Shown: positions 1 to 7,631 of the stretch, in pieces
Layout: the number at the start of each line of letters is the position of its first letter
Numbering within the stretch: the stretch's first letter is position 1
Made by a program: the position numbers and the translations under genes
The notes under the pieces: generated by a model
The model's database searches: none
What the model saw: only the letters and a program-made list of their open reading frames with translations
Told to the model about the DNA's origin: nothing
Assembly (NCBI GenBank): GCA_034421295.1
Contig: DAOUKM010000017.1
Span: forward strand, 1-64,000
Direction of reading: 5' to 3'
Length of the DNA: 64,000 bases
Source of the DNA: CAUZIR01 sp034421295
Lineage (GTDB): Bacteria > Chloroflexota > Dehalococcoidia > Lucifugimonadales > UBA2962

Positions 1-221
1 AGGGACTCGGTGCTGACCTCGAACAGATAGGCAAGCTCTATCAGGTGGTCGGAGTTGGGCTTCATCTTTCCGGCCTCCCAGCACCACACGGAGTGGTTGC
101 TGACGCCGACCAGTCCGGCGACCTGCTTCTGGGTCAGGCCGGCTTTGGTCCTGGCCTCCCTGATGCGGGCGCCGATGCCCTTCCATTTGTAGCCGTCGTC
201 GTGCGGGGTGTGCGTGGTCAA
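1..221 (-). CDS. XRE-family HTH regulator, partial (runs off left edge)
   Basis: The minus frame reads through the window start and encodes at least 73 residues of a classic Cro/C1-type helix-turn-helix: RIREARTKAGLTQKQVAGLV, then the recognition helix with VSNHSVWCWEAGK. The only usable in-frame start after the upstream stop is TTG at 221; no good Shine-Dalgarno is visible, so the start is uncertain. It is divergent from the HTH gene at 360 with a promoter/palindrome between them, the layout of a phage-like or element-like regulatory switch. It lies inside the integrated element whose right end is at about 2686. Target and ligand are unknown. Confidence 0.8.
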   Translation of the reverse strand, partial: MTTHTPHDDGYKWKGIGARIREARTKAGLTQKQVAGLVGVSNHSVWCWEAGKMKPNSDHLIELAYLFEVSTES

Positions 222-281
222 GGCTGGCGGTCGGCCCCGGGCAGGGGTGTGGTCACTGGGTAAGCATTAGCACAGTAGTTC

Positions 282-310
282 TTGAATCTTCGATAATCCT
301 ATCATAGAAT
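282..310 (+). promoter_or_regulatory. Sigma70-like promoter for the HTH gene at 360
   Basis: TTGAAT at 282-287 and TAGAAT at 305-310 are separated by exactly 17 bp, a near-consensus housekeeping promoter pointing at the HTH gene that starts at 360. The predicted start point, about 317, abuts the palindrome at 318-329. Read from sequence only; no transcript data. Confidence 0.6.
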
Positions 311-317
311 GAGGCAC

Positions 318-329
318 TAAGTGCACTTA
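318..329. promoter_or_regulatory. 12-bp perfect palindrome, likely operator
   Basis: TAAGTGCACTTA is a perfect 12-bp palindrome in the region between the divergent HTH genes (221 minus, 360 plus). It sits at the predicted transcription start of the rightward promoter. This is the position and symmetry expected of an operator for a dimeric Cro/C1-type repressor. Which protein binds it is not known. Confidence 0.5.
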
Positions 330-359
330 TGGTAACAGTACTGGGAGCCAGGTCATTGC

Positions 360-596
360 ATGGAACGTGCCGGACGTACGGTCGTCCTCCTGAAGAAACG
401 GGTCATCTGGGACCGTCTGGAGCTGCTGAACAGGTCGCAGCGCTGGCTGGCCCGCGAGGTCGGGGTCAGCCCGGGCTACCTGTCGAGGCTGCTGCGGGAT
501 GGTCGTGCGCCGTCCGGCCGCATCCGGCGCCGGCTGCAGTGCGTCCTGGGCTTCGACGGCTTCGACGACCTGTTCGAGCTGCATCGCCCGGCTTGA
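360..596 (+). CDS. Small XRE-type HTH DNA-binding protein
   Basis: This 78-residue protein is almost entirely one helix-turn-helix domain: LLNRSQRWLAREVGVSPGYL followed by SRLLRDGRAPS, with a hydrophobic C-terminal helix (LGFDGFDDLF). The ATG at 360 follows a GGGAG at 343-347. It is driven by the TTGAAT/TAGAAT promoter and divergent from the partial HTH gene at the left edge. Two further HTH genes follow on the same strand. It is probably a repressor or antirepressor of the integrative element; its target is inferred only from the adjacent palindrome. Confidence 0.8.
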   Translation: MERAGRTVVLLKKRVIWDRLELLNRSQRWLAREVGVSPGYLSRLLRDGRAPSGRIRRRLQCVLGFDGFDDLFELHRPA

Positions 597-688
597 GGCG
601 GCGCCGGCGCTTTCTTCCACCGGCCTCCTGTTGCGGCGGGCTCAGGATCGATGGCCGTCTGCTGGTCTATGCGACGGCCCAGCTGCCG

Positions 689-922
689 GTGGACTTTCCC
701 CAGCGCCTGTGCAGGCTCAAGGAGATGATCGGGCTGAGCTGGAACCAGTTCTGTGACGTCCTCGGGGTGAGCAGCAAGCAGATGCGCAGGTGGCGAAAGG
801 GTATCGAGCCGTGCGGCGGTGCGATGCTGGCGATCATCTGGGTTGCGTCCCAGGTTTCGGGCGGCCTCGACGTGATCATGGGCGAGGGGTTCGCCGCGTC
901 CTTCGCAGCGGCCTGGCAGTAA
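689..922 (+). CDS. Small HTH protein with RRWRKG motif
   Basis: A 77-residue HTH protein if translated from GTG 689; no ATG, GTG or TTG lies upstream in the frame for about 100 bases, and the Shine-Dalgarno is poor, so the start is uncertain. The core LSWNQFCDVLGVSSKQMRRW plus RKG is a helix-turn-helix with a basic recognition helix. The rest is a hydrophobic helix pair (AMLAIIWVASQV). Its stop TAA overlaps the ATG of the next gene by one base, implying translational coupling. It resembles the following gene, with which it shares W-R-K-G and overall layout, more than the one at 360. Confidence 0.65.
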   Translation: MDFPQRLCRLKEMIGLSWNQFCDVLGVSSKQMRRWRKGIEPCGGAMLAIIWVASQVSGGLDVIMGEGFAASFAAAWQ

Positions 923-1182
923 TGCCCCGCCAGCGCAGGACGCACAGGAAGCTGACTCACGTCTTCCCCGAGGAGTTCGGTGAGAGCCTCGAGCGGTTCA
1001 AGGATGCCTCGGGCCTTCCGTGGGCGGAGATCGCCCGGCTCATCGGCACCTCGGAACTGGCCCTGTGGCGGTGGCGAAAAGGGGTACATCCGAACTGGTC
1101 GCACCTGCTCGCCCTGCTGGACCTTGCCGAGGGCATGGGGCTGGCGCACACGCTCCCCATACGCAGGGTCCGTCCCCGGTAG
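922..1182 (+). CDS. Small HTH protein with LWRWRKG motif
   Basis: An 86-residue protein starting at ATG 922, whose A is the last base of the preceding stop codon. It has a basic N-terminus (PRQRRTHRK) and an HTH core GLPWAEIARLIGTSELALWR with WRKG, then LLALLDLAEGMGL. It is a likely paralogue of the gene at 689 and coupled to it. The next gene, the integrase, converges from the opposite strand. Function beyond DNA binding is not visible; control of element excision or maintenance is plausible. Confidence 0.75.
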   Translation: MPRQRRTHRKLTHVFPEEFGESLERFKDASGLPWAEIARLIGTSELALWRWRKGVHPNWSHLLALLDLAEGMGLAHTLPIRRVRPR

Positions 1183-1308
1183 GATTCCGCTCTGTACGTC
1201 TTCGGTGCCGCGCAAAGTGAGTCTGCGAGGATGGTCTTCAAGCTGCTTCTCTAGGGGGTCATCCACCCAGCGAAGTGGGCCATGGTGCGTAGCGATTGAC
1301 CGTCTGTC

Positions 1309-2469
1309 TCATCGCAACGCCTCCCTGTCCATATCTGCCGCAATGTCTCGGGCTACACGCTCTCTCGCCTCCACCACCGGTGCGCCAAGTTGCCGGACGT
1401 ATCGCGTTGCGGCGTCCATTGTTGAATGGCCTAGCAGGTCCTTGACTATGTGCGCCGATGCCCCGCTGGCTGCGGCCCGCGTTATAACCGTTCGCCTCAA
1501 GTCGTGGATCCTGACGTCTGACAGGTTTGCGGTTCCAGTAACGATTCTGAAGACGTGACCGACATGACGGTAGGTGACAGCGGCATCTCTCCCGGAGGTG
1601 AAGCACCAAGGGTTGATGTGTGGTAGCCGCATGAGGATGTCTCGTGCGGGCTCGGCCAAATGGTGAACCCTTCGACCCGTCTTGGATTGGGAGACAATTA
1701 GGCGACCCGAGTCAAGGTCAACGTCCTGCCAAGCTATCCCGAGAATCTCGCCTATCCGCAAACCCGTAACTGCTGCGAACCTGATAGCCGCGACCGCCGC
1801 GGGGTATCTGTGCTCGGCTGCGGCCAGCGCCCTAGATAGGGTCGCAAGTTCGGCACTGGACAGCACTCTGTCACGGACATGCTCCGCACTGAGTTCGATG
1901 CCGTGGACCGGGTTTGAATGGCGGGGACGAATCTCCCAACGCTCGAATACGTTGAACACTGCACGGGTGAAACCTAGAACCCGATTTCGGGTTGGGCGGG
2001 ACAGGTCAGCGACCATCCTCTCGACGTGACGGCGCTCTACGTCAGCCACCTTTCGCCGCCCAAGGCCCTCGTAAACGTGTTTCGACCAACTTCGGTAGTT
2101 GGTGATGGTCCTTGGGGACAGTAGGCCATTCTTGACCCGTTGCGGAACGTGTTCGTCAAAATACCGGTCGAGTGCCTGCGAGACTGTGGGAGCCTGCCGT
2201 CGATCCTGACGTTGCTCCAGAGGGTCAATGCCTCGGTGCCTTACGTTGTCGAGAAGCTTCGCGGCCCGCCTACGAGCCTCGGCAAGAGATATCTGCCCCG
2301 GGTGGCCAATAGTGAGCCTTCGTTTACGACCGTCCACCCGGTAGGTGACTACAAAGCTCTTTCGGCCCTTTGGGTTGACCTTCAGGGCAAGACCCAGCAC
2401 CGTGCCATCCGCAACCATGTACGGATCGGCCTTTGGTTTGGCATCTCGAATCCGGCGCTCCGTCAGCAT
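1309..2469 (-). CDS. int: Tyrosine recombinase / integrase
   Basis: A 386-residue site-specific recombinase. The N-terminal 85 residues match the DUF4102-type arm-binding domain (LTERRIRDAKP, LTIGHPGQISLAEARRRA). Residues 95-180 form the SAM-like core-binding domain. The C-terminal catalytic domain keeps all key residues: R238 (TGLRIGE), K263 (SKTGRR), H322 and R325 (IHDLRR), H348 (LLGHST) and nucleophile Y357 (TRYVRQ). ATG 2469 is chosen over the ORF's upstream start at 2532 because AGGAG lies 8 nt upstream. The gene reads away from the tRNA-Gly fragment at 2643-2686, the usual int-att arrangement. It appears intact. Confidence 0.93.
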   Translation of the reverse strand: MLTERRIRDAKPKADPYMVADGTVLGLALKVNPKGRKSFVVTYRVDGRKRRLTIGHPGQISLAEARRRAAKLLDNVRHRGIDPLEQRQDRRQAPTVSQALDRYFDEHVPQRVKNGLLSPRTITNYRSWSKHVYEGLGRRKVADVERRHVERMVADLSRPTRNRVLGFTRAVFNVFERWEIRPRHSNPVHGIELSAEHVRDRVLSSAELATLSRALAAAEHRYPAAVAAIRFAAVTGLRIGEILGIAWQDVDLDSGRLIVSQSKTGRRVHHLAEPARDILMRLPHINPWCFTSGRDAAVTYRHVGHVFRIVTGTANLSDVRIHDLRRTVITRAAASGASAHIVKDLLGHSTMDAATRYVRQLGAPVVEARERVARDIAADMDREALR

Positions 2470-2490
2470 TTCCAAGTCTCCTAGAATAAA

Positions 2491-2508
2491 AGTGTCCCAA
2501 TAGTGTCC
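2491..2508. repeat. Direct repeat AGTGTCC, two copies one helical turn apart
   Basis: AGTGTCC occurs at 2491-2497 and 2502-2508, an 11-bp period that places both copies on the same face of the helix, 22 bp upstream of the integrase ATG. Such phased repeats next to int often bind an excisionase or the integrase arm domain. That role is inference. Confidence 0.4.
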
Positions 2509-2642
2509 ACTTGAGACAGAATAAAGCGCCAACGAAATTCAAGCAAGGACAACGGATAGAATACCTTTAAGGCGTGTATCTCCACCTGTACGAGTATGCC
2601 AAAGCAACCAAGAGCAACAAAGAGAAATAGTGTTTGTATTTG

Positions 2643-2686
2643 TTCCCAAGCAGAAGGTCGTGGGTTCGAATCCCATCACCCGCTCC
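2643..2686 (+). repeat. Attachment site: 3' half of tRNA-Gly(CCC)
   Basis: The sequence fits the 3' half of a glycine tRNA base by base: anticodon loop TTCCCAA (2643-2649, anticodon CCC), 3' anticodon stem, five-base variable loop, T-arm GTGGG-TTCGAAT-CCCAT (2660-2676), acceptor CACCCGC (2677-2683) and discriminator T. The 5' half is missing: the bases before 2643 cannot pair with the anticodon stem. Tyrosine integrases typically recombine from the anticodon loop to the 3' end of a tRNA. This is therefore read as the distal att copy of the element; the intact tRNA-Gly should lie to the left, outside the window. Confidence 0.85.
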
Positions 2687-3183
2687 GTCTATAGACTTCT
2701 AAAGCACTTACAGGCAAAGTAGCGGTAGGTCTTCCAGTAAGCAAATGGTAATCATGCTTCGTTCATTGCTGGGGATCCAACGCTACTGGAACGATGCTCG
2801 CTTGCCTCCACCTGTCGGTCGTCCGCGGATCAAGCAAGTTCTCCAGAATGCATGCCCCGTTCGCTCGGCAGTTGGCAACTCAGTCTCTGGTCCTCTCGGA
2901 CCGGGAGCACTTCTTAGCCAACCTCATGGCCACCTGGACTGCCACTAACGGGATCCTCAATCAAACCGTCATCTCGGAGAGAAAGTCGCTAGTCGCAGCT
3001 AATGGATCCTCGCGACCGGGAATTGGTAGCAAGGTCTATGCCGGCGTGCTACCGATAACGTCAGTCGACCTACTATGGTCTATGGCCCGGTCTTGATAGT
3101 AGCGGGGTCACGACCGCTCCCTTAAGGATGACGCGGTGGTCTCTCTTTATGTAGATCTCCTTAATGCCCCACGTGATGGGACT
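2687..3183. other. About 500 bp without a recognisable gene
   Basis: This stretch follows the att site and looks less GC-rich than the rest. Its short open frames (for example 2794-3096) have no recognisable motif, no convincing ribosome-binding site and unusual composition. On the minus strand a 35-codon open stretch just downstream of the VWA remnant (about 3082-3183) looks faintly protein-like (GIKEIYIKRDHRVILKGAVV), but I cannot assign it. No RNA gene or long repeat is seen. Confidence 0.5.
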
Positions 3184-3478
3184 TTATTCGTCCTCGTCCT
3201 CGGGCACTAGCTCCAGAATGCGCTCGGGCTCGTATGCGACCTCCGCCAAGCTGCCATCCTAGGCCCAATAGCCCTCCCGGAGGATTTCCGCGTATCCCGC
3301 CACCACCGCGGACAACTGAAAGCCCCGCGAGGCGTTCTTGAAGCTGGCCGCCAACTCATCCCGAGCGAATGAGCGGCTGATCTCCATAGCTTCACCGTCG
3401 TCAGGGTCTTCGTAGCACAGGTAAACGGTTGCCAGATTCCCTTCCGCGTCCTTGGCGGAGGCATAGTGCGCCCGAGGT
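3184..3478 (-). pseudogene. Remnant of a VWA-domain (YfbK-like) protein
   Basis: In the minus frame ending with TAA at 3186-3184, the translation resembles the C-terminal DUF3520 region of YfbK-type von Willebrand A proteins: KDAEGNLATVYLCYEDPDD, then SFARDELAASFKNASRGFQL and VVAGYAEILREGYWA. An in-frame TAG at 3261-3259 interrupts it before EPERILELVPEDEDE, and a TGA at about 3481 cuts it upstream. The VWA domain itself is missing. The open frame in another phase over this interval is a shadow. It is best read as a decayed gene end near the element junction. Family assignment is from motif memory, not a search. Confidence 0.55.
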
Positions 3479-3533
3479 CATGCAAATGTGAACGCGGATG
3501 CCACGTTCAGACCAGCGGAGAAGTCAGGGACCC

Positions 3534-5126
3534 TTAGTCCAGGCCCCTCCGAAGGGCCCTGCCGGGTAGCGCCCCGGTGTTTTCGTCTCGGTCGATCACG
3601 ATCTCGCCGTTTACTATTACGTACTCTATGCCGACGGCGTAGCGCCTTGGGTTGATTCTGGTAGCCGGCGCCTCGACGCGCTGCGGGTCGAAGACCACGA
3701 TGTCTGCCCTGAATCCATTGCGAAGGATACCCCGGTCGCGGAGCCCAAGGCGCTGGGCAGGGAACGATGTCATCTTGCGGATGGCCTCTGAAAGCCTCAG
3801 ATGCCGCTCGGCCCTGACGAATTCGGCAAGGACCACAGGAAAGCAGCCGTAGCTCCGCGGATTCGGGTATTCGCCAAAGAGTATGGCGTCGCTGGCGATC
3901 ATCCCCATTGGATGGGACACGAACGCGTGCAGGGTGTGGGCATTGGTCCCGGTGCCCACCTGGGAAATCCCCAGATTCTCCGAGAGCAGCAGGTCCATCA
4001 TCGCCTCGACCGGGTCCTGGCCCTTCAGCTCTGCGATCTCTGCCAGGGAATGGCCGTCGTAGCGTTCGTTCTCTGGACGGCTAAACGCCGTCAGCCACAG
4101 CTCGTGCCATGATTCCGTCCTTTCCGAAGGTATCGAGCGAGAGCCCAGTTCTCTGGCGATCCGGGACCGCTTCTCAGGATCTGTCAAGGAATCGATTATT
4201 CCCTCCGGACCTCCCTGGCGCGCCCACATGGGTAGCTGGATGGTCAGCGAGGTGCCTGAGTAGGGATACGTATAGCAGTCGAACGTGACATCCATACCGC
4301 GAGCCCTGTTGTCCTCGACCAGACCGAGGTAGTCGAGGTGGCTTCCGTCTCTCTGGTAGCCTTGGCGGTAGTGGGTCAGGTGGACCGGCGCGCCGGAACG
4401 CTCACCGATCTCGATCGCCTCTTGCCAGGGTGCCAGCCGCCCCCTGGCCTTCAGGCTCGCCCGTGTGTGCGTGTGGTAAAAGCCTCCCATTTCGGCGACC
4501 ACCGAGCTGAGTGCCACCAGCTCTCCAGTGCTGGCAAAGGACCCGGGCGGGTAGTCGAGCCCCGTGGACAGACCCCATGCCCCCTCCTCCATCGCCTCCC
4601 TTACAACGGATTTCATGACATCGATCTGCGAACCTGAGGCGGGCGTATCATCCCAACCGGCGGCCCAGATCCTGACCGGCGAGTTGCCCAGGATTATCGC
4701 GATGTTCACAGCCACCTTCCGGTCGTAGCGGGTGAACTGATCTGCGACCGTGAGCCAGTCGGCAGCCACCGGCGGATAGCCGTTCAGCCCCGAGTCCATC
4801 CATATATAGCGATTGAGTTCGTCGACCGTCCTGAAAGGAGCGTGCGATATGCCGTCTATGCCGACCAGTTCGGTGGTAACGCCCTGGCGGACCTTGGGAT
4901 CGTGGTTGGGGGCCCCAAGGATCGTCAGCCCGGCGTGCGAGTGCAGGTCTATAAAGCCCGGGCAGATCACCATGCCCGACACATCTATCGCCCTGGCCGC
5001 CTCGACCCCCTCGGTCTTCCCCCGGAGAATCGTCACGGCGTCTCCAGATACGGCTACTGTACCTAGGTAGCCCTCGCTCCCCGTGCCGTCAACGATTGTC
5101 CCGCCGGTCAAAAGTAGATCGAACAT
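3534..5126 (-). CDS. N-acyl-D-amino-acid deacylase-type amidohydrolase
   Basis: A 530-residue metal-dependent hydrolase of the amidohydrolase superfamily, D-aminoacylase/dihydroorotase-like branch. It would hydrolyse N-acyl-D-amino acids or related amides in the cytoplasm. The N-terminus has the small beta-sandwich start (LLTGGTIVDGTG) and the metal motif D60-L-H62-S-H64; a mid-region HTHTRA and the C-terminal GFRADIVVFDP are typical. ATG 5126 follows a purine-rich GGGAGAGGAAGA. It is transcribed alone, divergent from the epimerase gene. The exact substrate is not deducible. Confidence 0.85.
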   Translation of the reverse strand: MFDLLLTGGTIVDGTGSEGYLGTVAVSGDAVTILRGKTEGVEAARAIDVSGMVICPGFIDLHSHAGLTILGAPNHDPKVRQGVTTELVGIDGISHAPFRTVDELNRYIWMDSGLNGYPPVAADWLTVADQFTRYDRKVAVNIAIILGNSPVRIWAAGWDDTPASGSQIDVMKSVVREAMEEGAWGLSTGLDYPPGSFASTGELVALSSVVAEMGGFYHTHTRASLKARGRLAPWQEAIEIGERSGAPVHLTHYRQGYQRDGSHLDYLGLVEDNRARGMDVTFDCYTYPYSGTSLTIQLPMWARQGGPEGIIDSLTDPEKRSRIARELGSRSIPSERTESWHELWLTAFSRPENERYDGHSLAEIAELKGQDPVEAMMDLLLSENLGISQVGTGTNAHTLHAFVSHPMGMIASDAILFGEYPNPRSYGCFPVVLAEFVRAERHLRLSEAIRKMTSFPAQRLGLRDRGILRNGFRADIVVFDPQRVEAPATRINPRRYAVGIEYVIVNGEIVIDRDENTGALPGRALRRGLD

Positions 5127-5249
5127 TCTTCCTCTCCCGTTAAGGGCGAGTCTACCAAGTTAGCCCGCACGACCCCAGGGGCCGCATCGTATCGGCCTGT
5201 TCGCCGGCCTTTGGCTGGCGCGACAAAGCCGGGTTATGCTGGATGCTTC

Positions 5250-6182
5250 ATGAGACTCGTAGTTACGGGCGGTGCGGGATTCATCGGATCGCACATTGTC
5301 GACATGCTGGCCCGGCGCGGAGACGAGGTCCTGGTCGTCGATGACCTGTCCACCGGCAGGCGATCCAATCTGCCGCAGGGTGTAAAGGTCGTCGAGCTGG
5401 CTGTGGGCCGCCCGGAACTCTCCGCCGCACTCGCCGATTTCGTGCCCGATGCCACGATCCACTGCGCGGCGCAGGCCGCAGTGCCCGTCTCCATGCAGCG
5501 GCCCGGCTTCGATGCGCAGGTGAACATAATAGGCGGCCTTAACGTCATGGCCGCCTCCGTAGGTGCGGGCGTTGATCGCTTCGTCTATGTCAACACTGGC
5601 GGCGCACTTTATGGAGAGCCCAAACGCCTGCCGTGCAGGGAGGACGATCCAATCCGTCCGATAAGCCCCTACGGCCTGAGCAAGTGGACCCTTGAGTTAT
5701 ATCTCGGGATGCTGTTGCCTCCGGCTGCGTCGCTGGTGACGCTGCGTTTGGCCAACGTGTACGGGCCTCGACAGGATCCGCACGGTGAGGCTGGCGTCGT
5801 CGCAATCTTCGCCGAGCGCATGCTGGAAGGGAGGGAGCTGACGATATACGGGGACGGGGAGCAGACCAGGGATTTCGTGTACGTGACCGATGTCGCCCGC
5901 TCCGTGGAGGCAGCTCTGGCTTTCGACGGACGAATCTCGGTGAACATAGGTGCGGGTCGGCCGTTTTCGGTCAGACAGATCTTCGACGTCTTGTCCGGGC
6001 TGACCGGGTATGGGTGCGAGGCGGTCCATGCGCCCGCGAGGCCGGGGGATGTGCGGCATATCTTCCTGGACGTTCAACGGGCCAGGGACATGCTGGGATG
6101 GCAGGCCACAACCTCAATGGAAGAGGGCCTTCGGCTGACGGTCGATCATCTTCGAAACGCCAGGGATGAGCCGCGGCCCTGA
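5250..6182 (+). CDS. NAD-dependent epimerase/dehydratase (UDP-glucose 4-epimerase-like)
   Basis: A 310-residue extended short-chain dehydrogenase. It has the Rossmann glycine motif GGAGFIG at residues 7-13, an acidic residue pair after beta-2 (VVDDLSTGRRSNL), the serine-site region replaced by VNTGGALYGE, and catalytic Y141 and K145 (SPYGLSK). The VYGPRQ motif and the DFVYVTDVARSV segment are typical of nucleotide-sugar 4-epimerases. Start is ATG 5250; an in-frame upstream GTG/ATG would add 13 unconserved residues. It probably interconverts UDP-hexoses for envelope polysaccharide. No glycan genes adjoin it. Confidence 0.87.
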   Translation: MRLVVTGGAGFIGSHIVDMLARRGDEVLVVDDLSTGRRSNLPQGVKVVELAVGRPELSAALADFVPDATIHCAAQAAVPVSMQRPGFDAQVNIIGGLNVMAASVGAGVDRFVYVNTGGALYGEPKRLPCREDDPIRPISPYGLSKWTLELYLGMLLPPAASLVTLRLANVYGPRQDPHGEAGVVAIFAERMLEGRELTIYGDGEQTRDFVYVTDVARSVEAALAFDGRISVNIGAGRPFSVRQIFDVLSGLTGYGCEAVHAPARPGDVRHIFLDVQRARDMLGWQATTSMEEGLRLTVDHLRNARDEPRP

Positions 6183-6489
6183 CCTTGTCGCCCGGCCCGA
6201 GACTGACCAGGTGATTGGCGACACAGATCGTGGGCAGGGGAGCTGCCTCCCGGTCGCGAACTGGTTTCTCAGATCGGAAGCGGGTGAGCCGCTCGGCCAG
6301 ACCTATGGTCCGGTGCCGAGGATTGGGGATCGGCTGGAGAGACCGACGGGACTCGCCGGGTGGTTGATAGTGTCCGTGGCTGAGCTCAGGCCGACCTGCT
6401 CGTTCAGGCGCTTTCAGGTGACTGTAACTGCGCCCTGAATCCTAGTTCGAGGCGTCGCGCCAGGCGGCCCCGGCCATCAGGCCCGGCCG
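6183..6489. other. Convergent intergenic region, no gene supported
   Basis: About 306 bp lie between the convergent epimerase and sucrase/ferredoxin-like genes. A 90-codon open frame (6166-6438) overlaps the epimerase stop, has no Shine-Dalgarno and no recognisable motif, and I do not accept it. GC-rich inverted stretches near 6463-6490 could help termination on either strand, but no clean stem with a T-tract is present. Confidence 0.5.
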
Positions 6490-7539
6490 CTACTCGATGA
6501 GCCGGTACTGCGGATTGTCCCCCTTCGAGCCCAGCTTCATGCAGTTCATGGTGGGCACGCTGCCAGCGTACTCGACCGAGACATCCAGGCTGCCCGGCGG
6601 GCGCGCGGGAGACTCGGTGTAGGTGAACCTGACTCGATGCCTGTCGGTCCCGGAAACGGTGCTCAGCTTCTCGATCCGCTTCCGGGCGGTGACCCAGTTC
6701 CAGCCGACCCGGGCGAATGCGGCCCTCTCTGCACTCTGCTCGGCGGGAGAGGCCAGGGCTGCCCAGCCCCTGTAGCGGTCCACCATGGAACCCGGGTCAC
6801 CGCTGCGACGAAGGACGTCGGCGGCCAGTTCGTTGTCGACGAACGCCCAGTAGCGTCCATCCGGCAGGTCGATGAGTGTAGGGGCGAACCGGTGGCCTCC
6901 CGTGTGGCTGGTGCGCCAAACCCTGACCCTAGAGCCGTTGCCCAGGTGATCTCCGCCGGCCATCTTGCGCAGGGATTCGTAGATCGGTACTCCGTAGGAT
7001 CCGCAGCACGCATCCCGGTTGCCGTGCGTGCATATCAGGATATCGCGGGCGGGTCCTGCTGGTTCCCGCCATCGATCGAACCGCTCCGGGGCCGCGCCGA
7101 CCTCCAGCAGCGCGCGGGCGACCTCGCCAGCCGACTCGCTCGGCACCAGATACTCCGCCCTGTCGCAGCCGGCCAGGGCGTCAGCGGGTCTCGAGAAGGC
7201 AATCAGCCTCGTTCTGCCGGGGAAGGAGTATTCGCGATCGGGCAGCACGCACTGCAGCCGCACGGGCTCACCGCGCGCTTCGAGACGCCTGAGGATCTGT
7301 CTCGGTTCGTCCGGGAACGCCCTCGAAAGCTCGACCCTTGCCTCCCAGGGGGCCGGTAGTTCGAACACCAGGCATCTGTTCCAATGCGGAGCGCTCCCGA
7401 CGGGGTCCTCACCCAGCTGGCGGGCCTGCTCGGTGCATCTCGGTAGGGTAGGGTCTACGTGCAGGGTCAACCCTTCTTGCCCGCATCCTGGGAGCTCATG
7501 CGACAGGGTCGAAATATACCATCCGACCAGCCGCTGCAT
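6490..7539 (-). CDS. Sucrase/ferredoxin-like (Suc_Fer-like) protein
   Basis: A 349-residue protein of the sucrase/ferredoxin-like family, a thioredoxin-fold group related to [2Fe-2S] ferredoxins. The diagnostic block is present: CTHGNRDACCGSYG, then RVWRTSHTGGHRFAPTLIDL and PDGRYWAFVD. The cysteines of CTHGNRDACC may bind an iron-sulfur cluster, by family analogy. ATG 7539 is preferred; the longer reading starts at TTG 7608 and would leave little room for the divergent promoter of the alcohol dehydrogenase gene. The physiological role of this family is poorly known. Confidence 0.8.
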   Translation of the reverse strand: MQRLVGWYISTLSHELPGCGQEGLTLHVDPTLPRCTEQARQLGEDPVGSAPHWNRCLVFELPAPWEARVELSRAFPDEPRQILRRLEARGEPVRLQCVLPDREYSFPGRTRLIAFSRPADALAGCDRAEYLVPSESAGEVARALLEVGAAPERFDRWREPAGPARDILICTHGNRDACCGSYGVPIYESLRKMAGGDHLGNGSRVRVWRTSHTGGHRFAPTLIDLPDGRYWAFVDNELAADVLRRSGDPGSMVDRYRGWAALASPAEQSAERAAFARVGWNWVTARKRIEKLSTVSGTDRHRVRFTYTESPARPPGSLDVSVEYAGSVPTMNCMKLGSKGDNPQYRLIE

Positions 7540-7631
7540 GAGGTCGCCCGGGGCGTTTAAACTTGACCCGTGCCCGGATGCGTACGTTCCCTGGCCAGGG
7601 ACCGCCAAATCCTCGGGTGGAGGAACTGCCG

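Noticed and set aside
45..263. Plus-strand 72-codon open frame at the left edge
   Set aside because: It is the shadow of the partial HTH gene on the minus strand, which reads through to the edge with clear HTH motifs.
2794..3096. 100-codon open frame after the att site
   Set aside because: No motif, no Shine-Dalgarno and unusual composition; not supported as a gene.
3207..3485. 92-codon minus-strand open frame
   Set aside because: A different frame of the same strand gives recognisable VWA/DUF3520-like sequence; this frame is a shadow.
6166..6438. 90-codon open frame overlapping the epimerase end
   Set aside because: No ribosome-binding site, no family pattern and overlap with a clear gene end.
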